Shown piece by piece: positions 1-8,879 of a DNA stretch of 49,556 bases. This DNA is from Candidatus Omnitrophota bacterium (lineage in GTDB: Bacteria > Omnitrophota > Gorgyraeia > Duberdicusellales > 4484-171). Location of the stretch: assembly GCA_003154195.1 (NCBI GenBank), contig PMCS01000012.1, positions 1 through 49,556 on the forward strand. The letters run 5' to 3'. The notes beneath the pieces were generated by a model. That model was not told where the DNA came from. It saw nothing but the letters and a program-made list of their open reading frames with translations, and ran no database searches. Numbering within the stretch: the stretch's first letter is position 1; each line of letters starts with the position of its first letter. The translations under genes and the position numbers were made by a program.

Positions 1-534
1 ATCGCGGCATACGGCGGTTTGCGCTGTTTCGAATTTGGTCCGGGCCGCGCGGTGAAGGCCACATCGGTAAAGACAACCCGTTCCGTGCTCGAAGATCTCG
101 ATAACATGCTGATGCTGTTTTACACGGGGAAGACGCGGCAGGCCTCGAGCATTCTCTCGCAGCAAAAATCCAACATCGGCGACAAGGTTGAGGTGCTGCA
201 ACAAATGGCGAAACAGGCGCAGCAGGTGCGGCAGTTGATCGAGGCGTCGGACATTGATGGGTTGGGCGCGATCCTGCACCAGGGCTGGGAAGCCAAGCGA
301 AAACTCGCGCAAGGCGTCAGCAGCTCGGAGCTGGACGAGATTTACGAGCGGGCCGTGAAGGCCGGGGCGGTGGGCGGCAAGATTTCCGGGGCCGGGGGCG
401 GTGGATTCTTCCTGTTATGTGTGCCCAGCGACAAGCGGCAGGCGGTGCGCCAGGCATTGGCCAATTTGCGCGAGATGCCCTTCCGGTTGGAACGCGGAGG
501 CAGTCGCATCGTGGTGAACATGCAAAGGTATTGA
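1..534 (+). CDS. hddA: GHMP-family sugar kinase, C-terminal part (D-glycero-D-manno-heptose 7-phosphate kinase-like); 5' end outside window
   Basis: Frame is open from base 1 (IAAYGGLRCFEFGPG...); GHMP C-terminal motif GGKISGAGGGGFFLLCVP; directly followed by a phosphoheptose isomerase gene. Confidence 0.8.
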   Translation: MAAYGGLRCFEFGPGRAVKATSVKTTRSVLEDLDNMLMLFYTGKTRQASSILSQQKSNIGDKVEVLQQMAKQAQQVRQLIEASDIDGLGAILHQGWEAKRKLAQGVSSSELDEIYERAVKAGAVGGKISGAGGGGFFLLCVPSDKRQAVRQALANLREMPFRLERGGSRIVVNMQRY

Positions 535-1134
535 GTGATGAAGAACGCAGGCGAATTCGCGAAGGATTACATCAAGGGATTGAAGGATGTATTGGACCGC
601 ATCCCGCTGGGACCGGTGGACGAGATCGTCCGGGCCATCGAGCAGGCCCAGAATGAGCGACGGCAGATTTTTGTCATCGGTAATGGCGGCAGCGCCGCGA
701 CTGCATCGCACATGATGAACGACCTGTGCAAGGGCACCTTGGGCCACCAGGGCGACGCGCCGTGGCCACGATTGCGCGTTATTGCGCTGACCGACAATGT
801 CTCGTTGATGACGGCGTGGGCCAACGACACGGACTACAACCACGTCTTCAGCGAGCCATTGAAAAACCTGGCGCAGCGGGGTGACGTGCTTATTGCGATC
901 TCCGCTTCGGGCAACTCGCCCAATATCCTGGCGGCCGTCGACGCGGCGAAACAAATTGGCGTGAAGGTGATCGGGTTGACCGGATTCGGCGGCGGCAAGC
1001 TGGGGAAGGCGGCGGACATCAACTTTCTTGTTCCGTCAGATGGTTACGGTCCCGTGGAAGACGTCCACATGATTCTTGATCACATTATCACGGGCTACCT
1101 GTACGAGAAACTGAAGGAAACCCACTCCCGGTAA
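535..1134 (+). CDS. gmhA: SIS-domain phosphoheptose isomerase
   Basis: SIS motifs FVIGNGGSAATASHMMNDL and IAISASGNSPNILAAVDAAK; adjacent to heptose kinase. ATG at 535 or 538. Confidence 0.85.
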   Translation: MMKNAGEFAKDYIKGLKDVLDRIPLGPVDEIVRAIEQAQNERRQIFVIGNGGSAATASHMMNDLCKGTLGHQGDAPWPRLRVIALTDNVSLMTAWANDTDYNHVFSEPLKNLAQRGDVLIAISASGNSPNILAAVDAAKQIGVKVIGLTGFGGGKLGKAADINFLVPSDGYGPVEDVHMILDHIITGYLYEKLKETHSR

Positions 1135-1138
1135 GCGT

Positions 1139-2083
1139 ATGGGTAAAGGTCTGGCGTTGATCACAGGCGGGGCGGGTTTTATCGGGTCGCACATTACCCG
1201 CCGGCTTGTTAATTTGGGCGCTAAAGTGATAGTTGTTGATAATATGGCGAGCGGCAAAATGAGAAATATAGAAGATGTTTTGGATAAGATATCTTTTATC
1301 CAGAAAGATATTAGAGACGATGCGGCGTTAGCCCAAGCTTTGGCCGGTGTTGATTACATATGTCATCAGGCGGCTTTGCGCAGTGTTCCTAAATCGGTGG
1401 ATAATCCTGCTGAATATAACGATGTCAATGTGACCGGCACATTAAAATTATTTTTGAAAGCAAAAGAAAAAGGCATTAAGAAAATTGTTTGCGCTTCTTC
1501 GAGCTCGGTGTATGGAGAAAGGGTTGATTTTCCCGAGAGGGAGGACGATACCGCCAAACCCATTTCTCCCTATGCGGCTACCAAGTTAATCGTTGAGCAT
1601 TATTCTTACGTGTTTTGTAAATTATACGGGATGGAAATCGCTAATTTACGCTATTTTAACGTATACGGCCCCAGGCAATCCCTCGATGATGAGTATGCCG
1701 TGGTCGTGCCTAAATTTATAAATTGTCTTTTAAAGAACGAGCCGCCGCCGATATATGGCGACGGCAATCAGGAAAGAGATTTTACCTTTGTGGATAATGT
1801 GGTGGATATTAATATCGCCTGCCTCATTAAGGAAAATATAGCGGGGGATGTTTTTAACGTGGGCGCCGGATCACCCAATTCCATTAACGATCTATTGGAT
1901 AATTTAAAAAAAATAATCGGCAGCAAAATTCAACCTGAATTTCGCCCTTCCCGGCCGGGAGATGTGCGCAAGACGCACGCCGATATTTCCAAGGCGAAAA
2001 AAATATTGGGCTGGCAACCGAAGGTAAATTTCAGACAGGGTTTGGAAAAAACGGTGGAATGGTTTAAATCGCATAGCGCATAG
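1139..2083 (+). CDS. NAD-dependent epimerase/dehydratase (UDP-glucose 4-epimerase-like SDR)
   Basis: Rossmann GGAGFIGSH, SSSSVYG, YAATK active-site motif, RYFNVYGPRQ. Confidence 0.85.
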   Translation: MGKGLALITGGAGFIGSHITRRLVNLGAKVIVVDNMASGKMRNIEDVLDKISFIQKDIRDDAALAQALAGVDYICHQAALRSVPKSVDNPAEYNDVNVTGTLKLFLKAKEKGIKKIVCASSSSVYGERVDFPEREDDTAKPISPYAATKLIVEHYSYVFCKLYGMEIANLRYFNVYGPRQSLDDEYAVVVPKFINCLLKNEPPPIYGDGNQERDFTFVDNVVDINIACLIKENIAGDVFNVGAGSPNSINDLLDNLKKIIGSKIQPEFRPSRPGDVRKTHADISKAKKILGWQPKVNFRQGLEKTVEWFKSHSA

Positions 2084-2087
2084 TGCA

Positions 2088-2130
2088 GGGAGCATGCCGT
2101 AAATAAAGAATATTCTTACTTTATGCTCCC
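2088..2130. repeat. Intergenic nested hairpin (GGGAGCAT...ATGCTCCC, inner AAGAATATTCTT)
   Basis: 8-bp perfect outer stem enclosing a 12-nt palindrome between two SDR genes. Confidence 0.6.
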
Positions 2131-2161
2131 GGCGCTTTGCTCGATGCATACCTGGTGAATT

Positions 2162-3097
2162 GTGAATATATTAATTACCGGCGGAGCGGGATTTATCGGG
2201 TCGCATTTATGCGGCCGGTTCTTAGAGCGCGGTGATTCTGTAATCTGCGCAGATAATTTTATTACTGGTTCAAAAGATAATGTCAAAGAATTTTTAACCA
2301 ATTCCAGGTTTCGTCTGATTGAACACGATATATCAACCCCGCTTTATATCGAGGAGAAATTAGATTGGGTTTTTCATTTTGCTTCTCTGGCTTCGCCAAA
2401 ATTTTATCTCGGTTACCCGATAAAAACTTTGAAATCCGGCCTTTTAGGGGCACACAATTGTTTAGGCATTGCTAAGGCCCATCACGCTAAACTTTTTCTC
2501 GCTTCCACCTCAGAAATTTACGGCGACCCTCTGGTCCATCCGCAGACAGAAGAATATTGGGGCAATGTTAATACGATTGGGCCGCGCTCTTGTTATGACG
2601 AATCAAAACGCGGGGCTGAGGCTTTTGTCTACGCGTATCATCGCGAGCATGAACTAAATGTGCGAGTGGTGCGTATTTTTAACACATATGGGCCGTTTAT
2701 GGCTGTTGACGACGGCCGCGTCGTTTCTAATTTTGTCGTCCAGGCGCTAAAAAAGCAAGATTTGGCTATTTACGGTAAGGGTGAGCAAACGCGTTCTTTT
2801 TGCTATGTGGATGACCTCGTGAGGGGGATATTAAGAATGATGGAAGTTGATTATCAATTGCCGCTTAATCTGGGCAATCCCGTTGAATTCAAAGTCATTG
2901 AGCTGGCTCGGCTCGTTCTGAAGCTTCTCAAGTCACGATCTCAGATAAAATATTTTCCTATACCCGAAGACGACCCCAAACAGCGCAAGCCTGATATAAC
3001 CAAAGCAAAGACTTTGTTGGATTGGCAGCCCAGTATCCCTTTAGAAGAAGGCCTTGTAAAAACAATAGAGTATTTTAAGTCTAAAATAAAAAGTTAA
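2162..3097 (+). CDS. UDP-glucuronate decarboxylase-like SDR
   Basis: GTG start; ITGGAGFIGSHLCGRFL, ASPKFYLGYPIKTLK, STSEIYGDPLVHPQ, RGAEAF, RIFNTYGP: UXS-type motifs. Confidence 0.85.
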   Translation: MNILITGGAGFIGSHLCGRFLERGDSVICADNFITGSKDNVKEFLTNSRFRLIEHDISTPLYIEEKLDWVFHFASLASPKFYLGYPIKTLKSGLLGAHNCLGIAKAHHAKLFLASTSEIYGDPLVHPQTEEYWGNVNTIGPRSCYDESKRGAEAFVYAYHREHELNVRVVRIFNTYGPFMAVDDGRVVSNFVVQALKKQDLAIYGKGEQTRSFCYVDDLVRGILRMMEVDYQLPLNLGNPVEFKVIELARLVLKLLKSRSQIKYFPIPEDDPKQRKPDITKAKTLLDWQPSIPLEEGLVKTIEYFKSKIKS

Positions 3098-3105
3098 CCC
3101 TTTAC

Positions 3106-3134
3106 TTGATTTATTGTTTTTAGGGAGGTATAAT
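3106..3134 (+). promoter_or_regulatory. Sigma-70-like promoter TTGATT-N17-TATAAT upstream of PilZ genes
   Basis: Near-consensus -35 and perfect -10 with 17-bp spacing. Confidence 0.65.
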
Positions 3135-3188
3135 AAAGTCATAATCAGAAATACCGCTAGATAACCTCATATTTATCCGGGAGGGAGA

Positions 3189-3500
3189 ATGGCCTCAGAT
3201 AACCTTAATGAAAAGCGGTTAACCAGAAGATTTTCCTGCCTTTTATACGGTAATTTTAAATCAGACGCCGACCACCGCGGCTTAGCTTTGTTCCAGAATG
3301 TAAGCGAAACCGGATTGATGTTAAAAGCCTATGATACGCTTATCCCCGGCCAGGAATTGGAAATCAATATCCGGCGGCAGAATTCCATGGTTTTTTCTTT
3401 GAGCGGCCAGGTACGCTGGTGTAGAAAGGAAGGAGATTATTGGCGAGCGGGTATATCTTTTCGGGAACCGGCAGTATTTGATTTAAGCCGAATCGCGTAG
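3189..3500 (+). CDS. PilZ-domain protein
   Basis: R-x3-R (KRLTRRFSC), ISE/VSETGL (NVSETGLMLKA), GQVRWCRKEGDYWRAGISF. Confidence 0.75.
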   Translation: MASDNLNEKRLTRRFSCLLYGNFKSDADHRGLALFQNVSETGLMLKAYDTLIPGQELEINIRRQNSMVFSLSGQVRWCRKEGDYWRAGISFREPAVFDLSRIA

Positions 3501-3543
3501 TAGATAAAGAGGCGGCTTTAACTAAGGTTCGGAGGGGCTGTCT

Positions 3544-3861
3544 ATGGATAATCCGCAAGATAAAAGAGAAGTGGAAAGAATCTCTTGCTATCTGGAAGGC
3601 GAATTGATATCCGATCACGGAGACTACAACCAGGTGATTCTTTATGATATCAGCGCTGCCGGCGCGGAAGTAAGAACGCACCGGCCGGTGAGGGTAAACG
3701 CCCAGGTGAGAATTAACGTGATTACGAAAAAGCTGACGCCATTTGTTTTGGAAGGAAAGATACGCTGGTGCAAAAAGGACGATGACGTATGGCAAGCCGG
3801 CATTGCTTTTCACCGCCCCTTACCGTTGCCGTTTAACGAAATAGCGCAGTTTATGCATTAA
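3544..3861 (+). CDS. PilZ-domain protein
   Basis: REVERISCYLEGE, YDISAAGAEVRT, GKIRWCKKDDDVWQAGIAF; tandem paralogue of the preceding gene. Confidence 0.75.
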   Translation: MDNPQDKREVERISCYLEGELISDHGDYNQVILYDISAAGAEVRTHRPVRVNAQVRINVITKKLTPFVLEGKIRWCKKDDDVWQAGIAFHRPLPLPFNEIAQFMH

Positions 3862-3976
3862 GCCTCCGGCTTAATGAACCAAAAAACATAAGAACGAAAG
3901 AGCCGGCAAACTATAAACAATATTTAATTTTTGTTCTTTCGTTTTTCAGTTCTTTCGTTTCCCGGTTATTTTTAAT

Positions 3977-4948
3977 ATGAAACGTTTTATTTTCAAACGT
4001 CTGCTTTTTTCCCTACCCTTGCTTTTAGGAATAACCTTTTTAACTTTCCTTTTTATCCATCTGGCGCCGGGTAATTTTTTCGATAACTTAAGATTAAACC
4101 CGCAAATTTCCCGCCAAACAATCAAACTCTATGAAGAAAAATTTAATCTCGATAAACCGTTTTTTGTACAATATCTCACTTGGCTAAAAAATGTCCTAAG
4201 CGGTAATTTAGGCGACTCTTTCGCTTACAAAGCGCCGGTTTCAAAAATAATTTCTTCCCGGGCGGCCAATACGCTTATTCTTTCCGTATCCAGTATTATT
4301 TTTACTTGGATTTTAGTTATCCCCTTAGGGATAATATCCGCCGTCAAGCGCGATAAATTTATCGATAAACTATTATCTTTTTTTTCCTACCTCGCTATTT
4401 CCACTCCCACATTTTTATTGGCATTTTTGTTTCTTTTTTACGCCACATTTACCCACTGGCTCCCCTTAGGAGGCATGCGTTCGGTTAATTACCAGGACTT
4501 AAATTTTTGGGGTAGATTTTTTGACGTTGTCCGGCATTTGATTATTCCGACAGTTGTTTTATCTTTAGGCAGTATTTTCGGCCTGCAAAGAATTTTGCGC
4601 GCCAATCTTCTGGAAGTGTTAGGTTCTTCCTACATATTGGGCGCTAAGGCGCGAGGTATTACCCCTACCCGTATTATTTATGTGCATGCTTTGAAAAACG
4701 CGTTAAACCCGATGATTACGATTTTTGGGTACCAATTTTCTTCGATTTTAAGCGGCGCCGCGCTCACTGAGATAATCGTCGGTTGGCCGGGATTGGGCCA
4801 GGTTACTTTGGCGGCGGTGATGATGCAGGATTTGTATCTAGTGATGGGTTCGGTGTTAATGGGAAGCGTGTTTTTGATCATCGGAAATTTGCTGGCGGAT
4901 ATTTGTTTAGCTTACGCTGATCCGCGGATACGCTATGAAGAGAGATAA
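3977..4948 (+). CDS. dppB: Dpp/Opp-type ABC transporter permease (DppB-like)
   Basis: Start KRFIFKRLLFSLPLLLGITFLTFLFIHLAPG, ILGAKARGITPTRIIYVHALKNALNPMIT (EAA loop). Confidence 0.85.
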   Translation: MKRFIFKRLLFSLPLLLGITFLTFLFIHLAPGNFFDNLRLNPQISRQTIKLYEEKFNLDKPFFVQYLTWLKNVLSGNLGDSFAYKAPVSKIISSRAANTLILSVSSIIFTWILVIPLGIISAVKRDKFIDKLLSFFSYLAISTPTFLLAFLFLFYATFTHWLPLGGMRSVNYQDLNFWGRFFDVVRHLIIPTVVLSLGSIFGLQRILRANLLEVLGSSYILGAKARGITPTRIIYVHALKNALNPMITIFGYQFSSILSGAALTEIIVGWPGLGQVTLAAVMMQDLYLVMGSVLMGSVFLIIGNLLADICLAYADPRIRYEER

Positions 4949-4951
4949 GTT

Positions 4952-6007
4952 ATGCAAATCATGAAACATCTTGTCAAAAACAGATTAGCCCTGGCGGCTT
5001 TGATTACGCTTGGTTTGCTGTATTTTATGGCGTTATTCGCGCCGTTTTTCGCGTCTTATCAATATGACGCCGACGATTGTTTATATTCCTGGGCGCCGCC
5101 GGCAAAAATACACCCGTTTAGTTTCAAAGATAAAATGTTCCGTCCGTTCGTTTACGGCCAAACTTACCGGATTAACGATTATTACGCCCGGGTCTACCGG
5201 GAAGATAAAACTAAGATTTACCCGATTCGGTTTTTTGTCAAAAACTTTGATTACAAAATCTTTGGCCAAGGGAAAACAAATATTCATTTATTTGGTATCG
5301 ATGAGGGTAAGATTTTTATTCTCGGCGCCGATTTAAAAGGGAGAGATATTTTTTCGCGCATCCTTTACGGGAGCAGAATATCGTTGTCGATAGGCATCGT
5401 CGGCGCCGGCCTGGCGCTTTTGATCGGTTTGTTCCTCGGAGGGATTGCCGGTTATTTCGGCGGGGAAATCGATAACATTATAATGCGCTTCTCGGAGATG
5501 TTTATGATGGCGCCTTATTTTTATCTTATTCTTGCTCTCAGGGCTTCTTTTCCGCCTAATTTGAGTTCGACGCAGATTTATTTATTGATTGTCGTAATTC
5601 TTTCTATTTTAGGATGGGCTCCGGTTTCCCGGATTATCCGGGGCATGGCCCTGTCTTTACGAGAAACCGATTTTGTCTACGCGGCACGTGCTTCAGGTCT
5701 GGGAGATTTCGCGATAATCCGGCGCCATATTTTGCCGCATACTTTTTCATATGTGATTACGGCGTTTGTATTGGATGTGCCTTCGTATATTTTAGGCGAG
5801 TCAGCGTTAAGCCTTATCGGTTTGGGGATACAGGAACCGGAAGCAAGTCTGGGTAACCTTTTATCCCAGGCAATGGGCATTGTCAATATCCGGCTTTTTC
5901 CCTGGATTTTATATCCCGGCCTGGTTATCCTGCTTGTTACGATATGTTTTAATGTGTTGGGCAGCGCCTTGCGGGACGCGGTGGATCCGAAGAGGAAAAT
6001 ATTGTAA
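4952..6007 (+). CDS. dppC: Dpp/Opp-type ABC transporter permease (DppC-like)
   Basis: LGADLKGRDIFSRILYGSRISLSIGIVGAGLALLIG, FVYAARASGLGDFAIIRRHILPH. Confidence 0.87.
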   Translation: MQIMKHLVKNRLALAALITLGLLYFMALFAPFFASYQYDADDCLYSWAPPAKIHPFSFKDKMFRPFVYGQTYRINDYYARVYREDKTKIYPIRFFVKNFDYKIFGQGKTNIHLFGIDEGKIFILGADLKGRDIFSRILYGSRISLSIGIVGAGLALLIGLFLGGIAGYFGGEIDNIIMRFSEMFMMAPYFYLILALRASFPPNLSSTQIYLLIVVILSILGWAPVSRIIRGMALSLRETDFVYAARASGLGDFAIIRRHILPHTFSYVITAFVLDVPSYILGESALSLIGLGIQEPEASLGNLLSQAMGIVNIRLFPWILYPGLVILLVTICFNVLGSALRDAVDPKRKIL

Positions 6008-6012
6008 ACACA

Positions 6013-6136
6013 GATGATCACAGATGAGAGGAAGCAGATGATCGCGGATAAGATGATAAAATTTCAAATAACAAGTTCCAATATTTGCGATTGCGTTTTA
6101 TCTGTGATCATCAGCATCTTCTAATCTGTGATCATC
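6013..6136. repeat. Imperfect ~39-bp inverted repeat (GATGATCACAGAT...GGATAA / TTATCTGTGATCATC...)
   Basis: 6013-6051 is near-complementary to 6098-6136. Confidence 0.7.
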
Positions 6137-6152
6137 AACATATATAAAAATT

Positions 6153-6926
6153 ATGATATTACAAATAAAAAATCTTACCGTAGAATACGCCGCCGGGGTT
6201 AAGGCTTTGGATGGCGTGAGTTTTGACGTTCGCGAAAACGAAATCCTCGGCATTATCGGCGAGTCCGGAAGCGGTAAAAGTACGCTTGCTTATTCCCTTC
6301 TGGGTCTTTTACCTTATGATTGCAAAAAAAACGGCGGTATTATTTTTAACGGTACGGAGATAATTTCTTTGACGGATAAAGAATGGCAAAAATTGCGCGG
6401 CGGTAAAATCGCTTTTATCACCCAGGACGCGGCGAGTTCGCTTAATCCCGTTTTAACCATCGGTTATCAATTCCGGGAAATTTTAAAATGCAAATCGGCT
6501 TTCGGCAGCGATAGGGAAGCCGGGGCAATTATATCAGATTCATTTAAAAAGGTCCGGTTGTTTGACGTTGGGCGTGTAACGAATAGTTATCCTCATCAGC
6601 TTTCCGGCGGGATGCTGCAAAGGGTGTGCATCGCGATGGCAATCGCTCTTTCCCCGCAACTTCTGATTGCGGATGAGCCGACCAGCTCTTTAGACATAAC
6701 CATCGAAAGCCAGATTGTAAATCTATTTAAAGAATTGCGGCAGCAATTGAGTTTGACGGTTTTATTCATTACTCATAATCTTGGTCTGGTAAAGGTTTTA
6801 TGTGACCGAGCGGTGGTACTTAAAGCCGGCAGGGTTAAGGAAATACAGGAAACGTCCGGTCTCTTTGCCGCCCCGCGGGACGAGTATACTAAAAGTTTGA
6901 TTTCTTCGTTAAAGGAATTAGAATAA
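6153..6926 (+). CDS. dppD: Peptide-type ABC transporter ATPase (DppD-like)
   Basis: Walker A GESGSGKST, signature LSGGMLQR, Walker B LLIADEPTSSLD. Confidence 0.88.
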   Translation: MILQIKNLTVEYAAGVKALDGVSFDVRENEILGIIGESGSGKSTLAYSLLGLLPYDCKKNGGIIFNGTEIISLTDKEWQKLRGGKIAFITQDAASSLNPVLTIGYQFREILKCKSAFGSDREAGAIISDSFKKVRLFDVGRVTNSYPHQLSGGMLQRVCIAMAIALSPQLLIADEPTSSLDITIESQIVNLFKELRQQLSLTVLFITHNLGLVKVLCDRAVVLKAGRVKEIQETSGLFAAPRDEYTKSLISSLKELE

Positions 6927-6932
6927 ATGCTC

Positions 6933-6982
6933 GGTTAGGGCTATGGCAACGATGCCGGTATGGGTAAAGGCAACGGTCAGGG
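6933..6982 (+). repeat. Repeat family 2 copy (GGTTAGGGCTATGGCAACGATGCCGGTATGGGTAAAGG)
   Basis: Matches the reverse complement of 12117-12154 with few differences. Confidence 0.6.
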
Positions 6983-7063
6983 TCTAATAAAAATCAAGAT
7001 ATTCCGGTTATTTTTTATCCGCGAAGCGGAGGGGATTATTTTTTTGCGAAATAAAAAAATAAT

Positions 7064-7903
7064 ATGAAGATTAATTTAGCCAAATCAGCCGGATTTTGTT
7101 TTGGGGTAAAGCGGGCGATTAAGACCGCGTTTGCCGCCGCGTTTTCCGGCGAAACCATCGAGATGCTCGGCGATATCGTCCACAATGAAGATGCGGTGGA
7201 TAAAATTAAAAAAGCGGGTATCAAAAAGATATCGCTCCTTAAGAACGGTAAAAATAAAACTTTACTTATTCGGGCGCACGGCGCGCCTTTAGATATTTTT
7301 ATTAAAGCCCGGGCGCTGGGATATAAAATAATCGACGCGACTTGCCCTATGGTTAAAGAAATACATAAAATTGTGGTTGCCCAGCAAACCCGGGGCCGGA
7401 ATATTATCATTGTCGGGGATAAGGAGCACGATGAGGTAAAGGGCATCATGGGGCAAATCAATCATCGGGCGATCGTCATCGACGCTTTGGAAAATATACC
7501 TTTCGCCGAAATCAAGAAGATTAAAAAAGCCTGCCTGGTCGTCCAGTCAACGCAAAATTTGGAAAAAGTCTTAAAAATCGCGGAAGTTTTGAAGCAGTAC
7601 ATCACCGATTTAAGTTTTTTTAATACCATTTGCAACCCCACCCGCACTAAACAACAGGAAATCAGGGCTATGCCTCTTGAGAATGATGTGATAATTGTCA
7701 TCGGGTCGCGGACCAGCGCCAATACGAGAAGGCTTTATGAAATATCTAAATCATTAAACGCGCGTACTCATTGGATACAATCGGACAAAGAAATCAAACC
7801 GTCATGGTTTAAGGGGGCGGAGAGCGTAGGTGTTACTGCCGGCGCGTCTACTCCCGATGAAGTAACTAAAGAAATTGTCGAAAAGTTAAATAATTTGGGT
7901 TAA
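7064..7903 (+). CDS. ispH: 4-hydroxy-3-methylbut-2-enyl diphosphate reductase
   Basis: AKSAGFCFGVKRAI, DIVHNEDAV, RAHGAP, DATCPMV, TICNPTRTKQQ, GSRTSANTRRL, VGVTAGASTPD. Confidence 0.95.
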   Translation: MKINLAKSAGFCFGVKRAIKTAFAAAFSGETIEMLGDIVHNEDAVDKIKKAGIKKISLLKNGKNKTLLIRAHGAPLDIFIKARALGYKIIDATCPMVKEIHKIVVAQQTRGRNIIIVGDKEHDEVKGIMGQINHRAIVIDALENIPFAEIKKIKKACLVVQSTQNLEKVLKIAEVLKQYITDLSFFNTICNPTRTKQQEIRAMPLENDVIIVIGSRTSANTRRLYEISKSLNARTHWIQSDKEIKPSWFKGAESVGVTAGASTPDEVTKEIVEKLNNLG

Positions 7904-7959
7904 TCGTTGCGTGAATTATTACGCTGTAAATTTATTTGCGTAGCAGGGGAAGGCAATTG

Positions 7960-8868
7960 ATGGATATTTTACGCACCCAAAATCTGAAAGTTTATTTTAA
8001 ACAGCAGGGTAAGGCCATTAAGGCGGTTGACGGCGTGGATGTTTTTCTTAAAGAAGGGTTAATCGTATCCTTAGCCGGCGAGTCTGGTTGCGGCAAGAGT
8101 ACGCTGGCGAAGACGATTCTGGGGTTTAATAAACCTTACGCCGGCAAGGTTTATTTTAAGGGTGTGGACATAACGCTTAAGAAAAATGAGCCGGTCATTC
8201 GGAAAAATATCCGGATTGTTTTTCAAAACCCTTATCTCAGCTTTGACCCGCGGTATACGGTATTTGCCGCGTTGTATGAAGCGCTGACAGTTTTTAAAAA
8301 GTTAAGCAAAAGCGAGGGAAGGGGATTGGTAGTCAAAGCGTTGAATGAGGTAGAATTGAATGAGGATGCCCTCGACCGCTACCCTCATGAATTAAGCGGC
8401 GGCCAGCTTCAGCGGGTATGTATCGCCCGCGCCCTCATCAATAATCCTTCTCTGGTTATTCTTGATGAGCCGACGTCGAGTCTTGATGCTACTACCGCTT
8501 ATAAAATTATAAAATTATTGAAAGAATTACGGGATTCTCGCGCCATGACCTTCTTATTTATTTCCCACAACCTTAAATTATTGCACAAAATATCTGATTT
8601 TTGTTTTATCATGTATTACGGAAAAATCGTCGAATATGGGCCAAAAGATATTTTATACGCGAATCCTTTGCATCCTTACACCAAGCTTCTGTTTGATTCC
8701 GCCGATTATAAAATCAAGAATATCCTTCAAGCCCAGGAGTTGGATTATTACGGCTGCGTATTCAAAGGTAACTGCCAGCGTAAAACCGCTGCCTGTGATA
8801 ACCCCCCGTCTAAGTTAGAAGCGGAACCGGGGCATGCGGTGTTTTGTTTTAACGTCGATAGCCGCTGA
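7960..8868 (+). CDS. dppF: Peptide-type ABC transporter ATPase (DppF-like)
   Basis: GESGCGKST, LSGGQLQRVCIARAL, LVILDEPTSSLD; start MDILRTQNL preferred over the ORF-track start at 7936 because of the upstream GGGGAAGG. Confidence 0.87.
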   Translation: MDILRTQNLKVYFKQQGKAIKAVDGVDVFLKEGLIVSLAGESGCGKSTLAKTILGFNKPYAGKVYFKGVDITLKKNEPVIRKNIRIVFQNPYLSFDPRYTVFAALYEALTVFKKLSKSEGRGLVVKALNEVELNEDALDRYPHELSGGQLQRVCIARALINNPSLVILDEPTSSLDATTAYKIIKLLKELRDSRAMTFLFISHNLKLLHKISDFCFIMYYGKIVEYGPKDILYANPLHPYTKLLFDSADYKIKNILQAQELDYYGCVFKGNCQRKTAACDNPPSKLEAEPGHAVFCFNVDSR

Positions 8869-8879
8869 GGGAATAACGT

